Below are positions 23,601 to 28,703 of a DNA stretch of 64,000 bases, one piece after another; position 1 is the stretch's first letter, and each line of letters opens with the position of its first letter. Source of the DNA: a virus; IMG/VR virus record IMGVR_UViG_3300044641_006950, positions 1 through 64,000 of that record. The stretch is one strand, 5' to 3'. A program made the translations under genes and the position numbers. Under the pieces are notes generated by a model, which saw only the letters and a list, made by a program, of their open reading frames with translations, did not search any database and was not told where the DNA came from.

Positions 23601-24420
23601 CTTGTGGTGCTAATGGGAATTTTTGAGCAGCAGGAATTTGTCTTCCAGAACCTTCATTAAAGGCATTACTAATTTTTGCATAATACATATCCAAGTCAGT
23701 AATATCATATCCAGTTGGTACATTGACACCATCCGCATATTCGAAACAAGTTAGTTTATGATGAGAAAATGTTGGGGTTGATTGATTTCCAGTACCGCTG
23801 GTAAAAATTCTATTATTAGTATAAACTAGTTCACTTTCACTTGCGTCAAAGAAAGAGAAATTCCAGAAGTAACAATTACCAGTAATTCTGAATATAGAAG
23901 ATGATGGTACATCAGAATCTGTTGGGTTTGGAACGTATTTTGGTCTAATTTTAGTCTTTCTAAGGTCTAATCCTACAATAGAAGTTCCTCTTGGTAGAAT
24001 AACACCACCATTAACACTATTAAATTTATAAAGTATATTATCCTCTTGTGTTAAATCAAAATTAGATTCTAATGTTAATGTGAGTTCGTCACTTGCTGGT
24101 ATTGTTACCGATCCATCTGGAGCAACAGATTGTGCTAAAGCAGTGCCAATTTTTTTAATGCCATAACCAGGTCTATTGTCAATTACATGCTCACCTGGAT
24201 ATACTAAAATTGTAGTTCTATCGTTCCTATCGTTGTTATTCCCAGCAACAAATGAAAATCTTGCAGACTCAAGAAGTGCTCTCTGAATAGTCTTAAAAGG
24301 TTTTGTAAGAGAGTTACCCTGATTGGTGATACTATCAGTTGCGTCAAGATCATTTGAATTAACATAAAGAATTCTACCTTCATAGTTCTTTATAAAGTTC
24401 TCTAACTTATTAAGAGGCAT
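17623..24420 (-). CDS. Giant tail fibre with C-terminal S74-type intramolecular chaperone, 2265 aa
   Basis: The N-terminal 600 residues begin MPLNKLENFIKNYEGRILYV and look like a virion-attachment region (phrases such as RALLESARFSFVAGNNNDRN and LVYPGEHVIDNRPGYGIKK recall right-handed beta-helix fibres). The central part holds repeated SGIATFxxxVxV strands and units of the GIVPDSIEDAYVGSSTKPWA type, also seen in the 1094-residue fibre. The last 105 residues (SDERLKTNISLIENALTKVS, then EAGVIAQEIEKVLPEVV and VKYEKLVPLLIEAIKEL) are a clear Peptidase_S74 chaperone of endosialidase type. That domain guides trimer folding and is normally cleaved at the conserved Ser of its SDERLK motif. It is one of the largest genes here and probably the main long fibre. 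A weak late-like ACTAAATA lies at 24453-24460. Confidence 0.85.
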   Translation of the reverse strand: MPLNKLENFIKNYEGRILYVNSNDLDATDSITNQGNSLTKPFKTIQRALLESARFSFVAGNNNDRNDRTTILVYPGEHVIDNRPGYGIKKIGTALAQSVAPDGSVTIPASDELTLTLESNFDLTQEDNILYKFNSVNGGVILPRGTSIVGLDLRKTKIRPKYVPNPTDSDVPSSSIFRITGNCYFWNFSFFDASESELVYTNNRIFTSGTGNQSTPTFSHHKLTCFEYADGVNVPTGYDITDLDMYYAKISNAFNEGSGRQIPAAQKFPLAPQAFSKERPEWEIVGAFGSDPIIISSLFSGDSATPSPIVTVNTLTDHELTAGTPIKIRGANVKDYNITTTVQTVIGPKSFTYLLPFVRSDLNANPSGSASVTIETDTVKGSSPYIFNISLRSVYGMNGMHADGSKASGFRSMVVAQFTAVSLQKDDRAFVKYNPITRTYSGIPVTKTLGTLLSSGSSSTDNDTIYHLDADAIYRTGWETSHIKCSNDSVIQVVSVFAIGFNRHFVAESGGDQSITNSNSNFGQISLSASGFKKEAFSKDDYGYITSIITPRSVISPESKIDWIPIDVGLTTSVGISSHLYLFGFNSQDNVPPNLIQGYRVGARKEDKLYLELPNRDIKSAKILMTDTTLVSGGSSTVSGTNSAVKEYVVGSLTSAPNYDTIQFTTTHKLQNGEKIIIISDTGDLPENITENKTYYTIVVDNTRIKLASSFTNAQNNVSLKMYGGSQLKIQSRVSDRDAGQLGSPIQFDPNHNNWFVYVERDNDIYSSIASLGVVGFEEPRTGVSYFSRIADSRSLDEKIYKVRIVIPKEAPNGKDPQDGFVIQESSTTGAITDSDFSLSSIDTSNYNFQRNYRFISTCTESSGTVTVITELPHNLTQGDRVLIKNVKSSTNLSGVGVTGFNGDFIVSSVPDANTFSYSTTDYNSIIHNVGIFSGPTSRSTTLPRFERNDLQSNFFIYRSETISPYIFNVQDGIYHAYVLKSDNAVPDHFTDYKYNQNIVDLYPQQDRDNYDDNPPSAVTFAKRSPIGDVVTNDLKKSITRETVDSLVKKLGVTPIIQSVSPLIAGVTTVTTTREHGFNGVVGFATLTSGTGYNSGTYYNVKLLNSDDSWNGARATVVISGVANSITSLNVTSPGSGYNDGVSLKVDGFSGSTIGITTTTISYLNDNSLQITGLGTATDGLYRVIRVPSKNQIAIARTTGDPAINPNQYVFNVAPSTQITSVVYNSTVGISTITCFSAHGLVAGNRFRVLDTNNNNLGDHIVNDTVGVTTFTVSGSVNTNSTRILKHGLSSNNLISDAGSENLAARGISFYDNESAILITDIATDTTSGIATFPIRLVNSGISTVTRFPIGSFIQVDNEIMRVSKSTLTGSGNNEITVLRGYLGTQKETHLANSLIKKIKPLAIELRRPSILRASGHTFEYLGYGPGNYSTGLPQIQVKTLTEREDFLSQSQERSCGSVVYTGMNSDGDFFIGNTKYSSASGQQTTFDIPIPTVTGQDPSRLSVVFDEVIVKERILVEGGKSKQILSQFDGPTTFNNNAILNGETKINGEVILSNILRQNNNTDSTAVNNGSIVSKGGVGILRNLNVGGNVSISGTATFNGQVQFNTGLVPDSIEDAYVGSSTKPWASGWFGGIGISTEGTPGGTEIEDRRITGWTGDLVLNSIGAGTSVRIENTSFYAENNAIIAGILTVGRTSITIDGSSNTIAVGKTASITLSPAGSLVLSSINGAPHEFDNVKITNTLETVGIATFRSSVVVDSQLTAKSNLNVTGVTTSSTGFFPLTDSGAPLGSLPLSFSEAFVDNLKLDGNTLSSTNTNGNITFSANGTGVVETVNDVNFGTSGDNSTLTVVGQLNADNLRLDTNSITSTDSNGNIILDANGTGIIDINSPIDVEGHANFQSTSNFVGEVTVETGIIPDTAGDAAYLGSNARPFSSAFIGNIRIAEGTAVGDDNTITTSSGDLNIDAFSNNINIKGNLNVDNVATFNDNVIIQGSAKTFSVKDSSSSSKFSIASDTGNTIIEGTLTLNGGLTLNGKLGITNTTDSSSSTDTNASFYTSGGGSIAKKLFVGGTLAAADRITASNGLTVTTGGLTVSAGGIDAAGQTVTATTFTGNAASATIATNVSGGSGRILYNSGTDSTTTSGNLTFDGTNLTVGGEIRSTSDIVAYYSSDERLKTNISLIENALTKVSEISGVTYNWNDLAIGKDQNIREAGVIAQEIEKVLPEVVTERDNGFLAVKYEKLVPLLIEAIKELNIKVQDIEQKLTDK
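17624..17631 (-). promoter_or_regulatory. Possible late promoter GATAAATA
   Basis: One mismatch from TATAAATA, overlapping the stop codon of the upstream fibre gene and 18 bases before the ATG at 17606. Confidence 0.4.
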
Positions 24421-24455
24421 TGGATTATATGAACAAAAATATTTCTATGTTTTAT

Positions 24456-24761
24456 TTAGTTCAGCAAATCCTCTTCGTCAAAAATGTAATAGTCTTCGTC
24501 TGGCATATCTTCAGGGTTTTCTAACTCAATTGGGAACAAACAAGGATGGCATTGTTCGTCAATTAAATAGAATGAAGATTTGTATAAATCTTCTGGTTCA
24601 AATGTTCTTTCTCTGTCCGCTGCCCTACAAAGATCGTGATCATACAAGTGTCCGTCTGGCATTTCATCAAAAGTAAAAGGAACATGATTTATGAAATACA
24701 TTTTCACAATCATACTGCCATTGTCATACCAACAGTATGCGTGATCGATACGATAAGACAT
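24456..24761 (-). CDS. Conserved hypothetical protein, 101 aa
   Basis: Start placed at ATG 24761 (MSYRIDHAYCWYDNGSMIVK), because the longer frame begins in the 3' end of the tRNA gene region. Very acidic C-terminus (PDEDYYIFDEEDLLN). It lies between a tRNA pair and the giant fibre gene; an AATAAATA box is 21 bases upstream. Beta-rich N-terminus; function unknown. Confidence 0.65.
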   Translation of the reverse strand: MSYRIDHAYCWYDNGSMIVKMYFINHVPFTFDEMPDGHLYDHDLCRAADRERTFEPEDLYKSSFYLIDEQCHPCLFPIELENPEDMPDEDYYIFDEEDLLN

Positions 24762-24781
24762 AGGGATTTTCCCATATCTTA

Positions 24782-24789
24782 TATTTATT
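24782..24789 (-). promoter_or_regulatory. Possible late promoter AATAAATA
   Basis: One mismatch from TATAAATA, 21 bases before the ATG at 24761 and just beyond the 3' end of the tRNA gene. Confidence 0.35.
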
Positions 24790-24792
24790 TTA

Positions 24793-24865
24793 TGCTCCTT
24801 GCGTGGATCGAACACGCCTCAGGCGAATTATGAGTTCGCTGCATTCACCAGATTGCTAAAGGAGC
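24793..24865 (-). tRNA. tRNA with anticodon CAT (Met, or Ile2 if modified)
   Basis: 73 bases. Acceptor stem GCTCCTT/AAGGAGC, discriminator A, no encoded CCA. Anticodon arm GCGAA-CTCATAA-TTCGC with anticodon CAT, variable loop CTGAG, T arm GCGTG-TTCGATC-CACGC. It could read AUG, or AUA if the C is changed to lysidine. It lies two bases from the second tRNA gene. Confidence 0.9.
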
Positions 24866-24867
24866 GA

Positions 24868-24939
24868 TGGGAATACTGGGAGTTGAACCCAGACTAAGCC
24901 CTTATAAGGAGCCCGCTCTAACCATTAAGCTATACTCCC
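24868..24939 (-). tRNA. tRNA-Ile with anticodon TAT
   Basis: 72 bases. Acceptor GGGAGTA pairs with TATTCCC (one G-T), discriminator A. Anticodon arm GGCTC-CTTATAA-GGGCT with wobble pairs gives anticodon TAT, which reads the AUA codon. T arm CTGGG-TTCAACT-CCCAG. AUA is frequent in the AT-rich late genes here, so the tRNA could help late translation. Confidence 0.85.
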
Positions 24940-24944
24940 AAAAA

Positions 24945-24961
24945 ACCCCGTTTATCAGGGT
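24945..24961 (-). terminator. Terminator overlapping the end of the Phd-like gene
   Basis: Minus-strand ACCC-TGATAAACG-GGGT-type stem followed by TTTTTT (24945-24940). It overlaps the stop codon of the Phd-like gene and lies one base before the tRNA-Ile 5' end, so it is either a weak terminator or a tRNA processing spacer. Confidence 0.5.
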
Positions 24962-25128
24962 GCTTCGTTATTTAGTTCTGTGTGTATTCGTATGAGTTCG
25001 TCATCTGCGGGCATCATAACTGCTGCTTGCCCATTCTCGTTAATTATACCTAATTTTTCTCCATTCTCAACTCGTTCTATAAGTTCATCGAAACGTTCTT
25101 GAAATTCTTCCACGGTAAAAACTTCCAT
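24955..25128 (-). CDS. Phd/YefM-like antitoxin or small regulator, 57 aa
   Basis: ATG 25128 to TGA 24955. The product MEVFTVEEFQERFDELIERV continues with ENGEKLGIINENGQAAVMMP, the beta-helix-helix-beta-beta pattern of the N-terminal Phd/YefM DNA-binding fold. Phd proteins bind their own promoter and neutralise a toxin with a disordered tail. Here the tail is short (about 15 residues). No known toxin gene lies next to it; the neighbouring 63-aa gene is not a recognised toxin. It may be an orphan antitoxin that counters a host toxin or a transcription regulator. It is transcribed from the consensus promoter at 25349-25377. Confidence 0.7.
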   Translation of the reverse strand: MEVFTVEEFQERFDELIERVENGEKLGIINENGQAAVMMPADDELIRIHTELNNEAP

Positions 25129-25131
25129 TTT

Positions 25132-25323
25132 TCAAAAAGGACTACTGTATGCAAGACAATCTTCGCTTACTTGAGTGCGTACCACTTCCAGTACATTCAT
25201 AAACTGCTCAACAGTTTCACACTCTACAACTCTTTCACCACCTTCACTTGAATAAAGATAAAATTTACGAGCAAGAGTATCAATGACACAACGTGACAGA
25301 TATTCTTCAGTGTTGGAAGGCAT
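25132..25323 (-). CDS. Conserved hypothetical protein, 63 aa
   Basis: Begins MPSNTEEYLSRCVIDTLARK and continues FYLYSSEGGERVVECETVEQ. I recall close relatives in many cyanophages, without function. Predicted alpha-beta-beta-alpha fold. It is the first gene after the strongest promoter in the window and precedes the Phd-like gene by 3 bases, so the pair is co-expressed. Confidence 0.7.
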   Translation of the reverse strand: MPSNTEEYLSRCVIDTLARKFYLYSSEGGERVVECETVEQFMNVLEVVRTQVSEDCLAYSSPF

Positions 25324-25348
25324 TCGGGATTTTTTTGATTACCCCGTC

Positions 25349-25377
25349 ATTATAGGGAGTCTTGACGATTCTGTCAA
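25349..25377 (-). promoter_or_regulatory. Consensus sigma70 promoter
   Basis: Minus strand TTGACA (25377-25372), 17-bp spacer, TATAAT (25354-25349), followed by GAC. Both hexamers are perfect. The -35 box is the left arm of an inverted repeat TTGAC-6-GTCAA that overlaps the stop codon of the upstream gene, a possible operator or weak terminator. Confidence 0.9.
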
Positions 25378-27020
25378 GCGTATCCGAATCCTTCTTTGTC
25401 TGCATCGAAGTTTCTTAACACTTCCACATCACTTAATGCTTTTTTATAAATTCTAACAACTCCAATATTTCCAGAGAAATATTGACTTATGTGTGTGCCA
25501 GCATAACCAATTTGCATTAAACCTGGTGTGGTAATTACGCTTAATCCAGCAGTTGTAGAGGAACTAGTAATACCAGAATTTACATAAATCCTACTATTTA
25601 CATTTTTCTCACGAACTGCAACGACATGATACCAAGTATCTAAAGATAATGTTATTCCAGCGTCAATGCTTCCACTATCACGAGATCCAAAATTAACCGT
25701 AAGACCTGAACTCGGTTTATAAACTTGCAATCCTATTCCGTGAATAGAATTGATTCCAACAATAGCAGCACCTCCAGAAGTAGGTGAAGTTGACAGATTT
25801 GAGTCGCTTAATACTTTAAACCAAGATTCAATACTATAAGAAGTATCTCCATCTGGTATTCCATTAACATCACTAATATAATCTTTATCGATTACAAAAT
25901 ATTGATTGGTGCCATTTAGATTGACCGAAGGAACTGTAATTCCTGTTGTTTGTTCAGAAAATCCAACGTAAGTTGGATTGTTAATTGCAACAGGAGAAGA
26001 TCCTTCTTTGCTTAAATTTAAAAAACTACTTACAATTCCAACACCAGTTGTGTTTTGAACATAATAAGTAATACCATAATCTTTAGTTGCATTTAAATGA
26101 ATAACTAAATCTTCCGAAACTATATTATCCAAGTATTTTCTTATATTATTAATTTGACGAGTTAATTTCTTTTTAGCAGACTTGGCATTATTTTTTTGCC
26201 TATTAGCTCCCCAATCAACTATTTCCTCAGAAGTTTTATCTTCTTTTAAACTGTTAATTTCTGATATAAGAGAATTTCTTTTTGATCTTAAATCAACTAA
26301 TTCTTGAGCAATATTTACAATAGAAACTCCATATCCAGCACAGGTTTGTCGTTGAGCAGTTGTTAATAGTGGGAATGATAAGAAAATGTGTAAATTTGGA
26401 TCTTCTGGGATATAGTAATAATCCCCAACAGAACCTCCAGAATTGTTTTTATACGTGTTTTCAAATCCCTTTGTAAACAATGAAGGTTCTAATGGTTCTG
26501 TTTTTCTTTTAAATATTTTAGAAGCAGGTGCAGAATCTCGTGTTAAATTTGGATAATAAGTTACAGATGCAGAATCGTTGTAAATTGTTGATCCAATTCC
26601 ACAGGCAATTCCCCCAATATTTCCAGCATCCCCTGGAAGATATGTGCAACCAGAAGATATTGCAGTATTTACTAATGATATAATTAATGATTTTTTGCTA
26701 TTAATTTCTTGATTAAGATTATAAAATTGCTCGTCAAAAGGTCTAAGAATTTTTTTGTACTGTTTTATATTATCATCTATTTCATCAACAACACCTTTAT
26801 ATAATGAAGTTGGTGAAGTAAATGGTTTTGGATCATCTGCAGTCACCATATTCCAACTACCATTGGAATTTTGAGTTACATCTCTTTTTCTAACAACTTC
26901 TGGTAAAGTAGTATTAGTTTCTGCTAAAGTATCTCTATCTTGGTTATCATATTTTGTATATTGATTTTCTAAATTTTTTAATAAATTAAAAGCTGAAGCT
27001 TGATTTACGTCTACTGGCAT
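25374..27020 (-). CDS. Virion protein with C-terminal LamG/concanavalin-like domain, 548 aa
   Basis: The N-terminal half is helical with coiled coils (residues about 230-300, RSKRNSLISEINSLKEDKTS and KKKLTRQINNIRKYLDNIVS). The C-terminal 200 residues have the LamG/laminin-like plan: PSVNLNGTNQYFVIDKDYIS, SIESWFKVLSDSN, LSLDTWYHVVAVREKNVNSR, IYVNSGITSS and GNIGVVRIYKKALSDVEVLR. Such domains bind sugars or proteins, so the protein may be an adhesin or a structural tail component. Its stop codon overlaps the promoter of the following operon. A TCTAAATA late box lies 26 bases upstream of its start. Confidence 0.7.
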   Translation of the reverse strand: MPVDVNQASAFNLLKNLENQYTKYDNQDRDTLAETNTTLPEVVRKRDVTQNSNGSWNMVTADDPKPFTSPTSLYKGVVDEIDDNIKQYKKILRPFDEQFYNLNQEINSKKSLIISLVNTAISSGCTYLPGDAGNIGGIACGIGSTIYNDSASVTYYPNLTRDSAPASKIFKRKTEPLEPSLFTKGFENTYKNNSGGSVGDYYYIPEDPNLHIFLSFPLLTTAQRQTCAGYGVSIVNIAQELVDLRSKRNSLISEINSLKEDKTSEEIVDWGANRQKNNAKSAKKKLTRQINNIRKYLDNIVSEDLVIHLNATKDYGITYYVQNTTGVGIVSSFLNLSKEGSSPVAINNPTYVGFSEQTTGITVPSVNLNGTNQYFVIDKDYISDVNGIPDGDTSYSIESWFKVLSDSNLSTSPTSGGAAIVGINSIHGIGLQVYKPSSGLTVNFGSRDSGSIDAGITLSLDTWYHVVAVREKNVNSRIYVNSGITSSSTTAGLSVITTPGLMQIGYAGTHISQYFSGNIGVVRIYKKALSDVEVLRNFDADKEGFGYA

Positions 27021-27045
27021 TATTTTCTCAAATCAAGATTTTAAA

Positions 27046-27053
27046 TATTTAGA
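27046..27053 (-). promoter_or_regulatory. Possible late promoter TCTAAATA
   Basis: One mismatch from TATAAATA, 26 bases before the ATG at 27020 in a 70-bp intergenic gap. Its CTAAATA core equals the boxes between 49543 and 49580. Confidence 0.45.
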
Positions 27054-27090
27054 ATTAACTTTTTATAACTTTAAATTTATTTGGATAAAA

Positions 27091-28287
27091 TTAATATAAT
27101 GCTTGGTTAATTTCGTGAAGAAACCCATTACTAGAAAAACTACTACTAGTAGTAACATTTCTAGAAAGTGCGACAATTGTTGATTGATCTCTAAGCATTT
27201 TAATTCCAATTCTTTTATTACCTCCAGAAACAGTTACATCTAAACTGGTTGACAATGTGGCAGATGATAATTGCCAAGCGGTTCCTAAATTATATTGTTG
27301 TATTCTATTATTTGTTGTTGCAAATGTAAATAATTTTGTACCAGTAGAATTGAAAGTGAATGCATTTACCGAATAATCATTTGGAGTAACAGTGAGTGAA
27401 GAAGTATTTAAAGATAATACGTCAGTTCCAAGTCCAGTTCCAAATCCCAATCGCCATGCAGAGGATAAAGAACCTTGATAAATGATATCATTTGATAAGT
27501 AATAAAATATGAGTCCATCAGGGTGCATAAAAGTATCTTTAATTCTATGTCCTGCAGCACCCGTTGGACCATTTGAAATATCGGAATCATCAATGGGAGT
27601 TGAAGAAGGATTATCTCCATTCACATTAATCACAAAATATTGTGGCCATACTCCTGTTCCTCCATTTCCGGTAATTAATTGTCCAGGAACGGTAGTAGAA
27701 GAAATAAGATTTGTTAGATCGAAAGCAAATCCTAGAGTCCAAAGATAAAAAATACTCCCATAATATGTACTAGTACCACTAAAATCTCTTCTTAATGTGC
27801 CAGCTCCGAATAATCTTAACCCATCAGATCTAAACGTCATACCCTGCATATTGGGATAATAATTACTGCTATTGGTGGAGAGTCTCCAAAGTAACGATCT
27901 TTGTGCTAGTGAAACTGAGTTTAAATTTCCTGCTGTTCTGAGAGTTATCTCATTTACATCATAACCAGTAGATCCAAATGTATCACTACGTCCGCTTATG
28001 CCATATATAACTCTATCATTTGGTCGTACTTCTAATCCAGATGGTTGCAATGAACTATAAGACAAATTATTTGTTGCAGAGGAGAAAAAAGATTGAAGAT
28101 CTCCCTTATAATATTGTTTAGTACCATTATCTTCTGGTCTAAAAACTCCAGATTTTCTAGTTCTTGTGGATGTAGAAGTTCTATTGGCAGTTAATCCTAG
28201 AGTGCTTTGCTCAAGTCCACTAACCCCAATTTTGGCAGTTCGATTAAAAATTGAACCAGAGGTATATCCAAGTAAACCTAATTTCAT
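27091..28287 (-). CDS. Beta-propeller-like virion protein, 398 aa
   Basis: Repeated phrases such as MQGMTFRSDGLRLFGAGTLR, DTFMHPDGLIFYYLSNDIIY and FTFNSTGTKLFTFATTNNRI, each about 50-60 residues apart, are the blades of a propeller. Each blade carries a P/S-D/T-G-x-x-L/I-F turn. It is coupled by an ATGA overlap to the small protein upstream and sits in the fibre operon. It may be a tail-tip or capsid-surface decoration. Binding partner unknown. Confidence 0.6.
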   Translation of the reverse strand: MKLGLLGYTSGSIFNRTAKIGVSGLEQSTLGLTANRTSTSTRTRKSGVFRPEDNGTKQYYKGDLQSFFSSATNNLSYSSLQPSGLEVRPNDRVIYGISGRSDTFGSTGYDVNEITLRTAGNLNSVSLAQRSLLWRLSTNSSNYYPNMQGMTFRSDGLRLFGAGTLRRDFSGTSTYYGSIFYLWTLGFAFDLTNLISSTTVPGQLITGNGGTGVWPQYFVINVNGDNPSSTPIDDSDISNGPTGAAGHRIKDTFMHPDGLIFYYLSNDIIYQGSLSSAWRLGFGTGLGTDVLSLNTSSLTVTPNDYSVNAFTFNSTGTKLFTFATTNNRIQQYNLGTAWQLSSATLSTSLDVTVSGGNKRIGIKMLRDQSTIVALSRNVTTSSSFSSNGFLHEINQALY

Positions 28288-28661
28288 AATTGTTCAAAAA
28301 TGTCTTCATATGAAATAGTTACGGCAATATCATTTGCAACAGATGCCTGTGCCTTTATAGAACAGTTCTCTTGCAAATAAAAATATGTTTCTTTTGTTGA
28401 TATAACCTGCGTAGAATCTGGTGGAACTTCAATAGTGTATGCTAGGTATATGTCTGATGCAGCACCGTTGTAATTTATTGCAATACTTATTGAAGCTGCA
28501 GTTATGCCGTCAATATTAGCCGCAAAAATACTATTAATTTTAAAAACTTTTCCACTATTTGCTAGATTTGATAATACTGTAGTTAAATTTGTTGTAGTTA
28601 AAGTAGTTCCTGTAGTATTACCAACAATAAAGCTTGGATTTCTGATATTTGGTGCTGTCAT
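28284..28661 (-). CDS. Small beta-sandwich virion protein, 125 aa
   Basis: Begins MTAPNIRNPSFIVGNTTGTT and continues with an Ile/Ala/Ser/Thr-rich beta pattern (GKVFKINSIFAANIDGITAA, VPPDSTQVISTKETYFYLQE). It resembles the 115-residue protein at 30997-31344 in size, beta content and position directly after a collagen-like fibre. Probably a tail-tip or fibre accessory protein. It has a late-like AATAAATA 25 bases upstream. Confidence 0.6.
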   Translation of the reverse strand: MTAPNIRNPSFIVGNTTGTTLTTTNLTTVLSNLANSGKVFKINSIFAANIDGITAASISIAINYNGAASDIYLAYTIEVPPDSTQVISTKETYFYLQENCSIKAQASVANDIAVTISYEDIFEQL

Positions 28662-28685
28662 TTTTCAAATAAATCTTATTAATTT

Positions 28686-28693
28686 TATTTATT
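28686..28693 (-). promoter_or_regulatory. Possible late promoter AATAAATA
   Basis: One mismatch from TATAAATA, 25 bases before the ATG at 28661, in the 42-bp gap after the collagen-like gene. Confidence 0.4.
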
Positions 28694-28703
28694 TGTTTAT
28701 TTT

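Noticed and set aside
24453-24460. Late promoter ACTAAATA before the giant fibre
   Set aside because: Two mismatches from TATAAATA and a longer distance (33 bases), so too weak to list as a separate feature.
25132-25323. Known toxin partner for the Phd-like gene
   Set aside because: The 63-aa product has no recognisable Doc, RelE or YoeB motif, so it is reported only as a possible partner.
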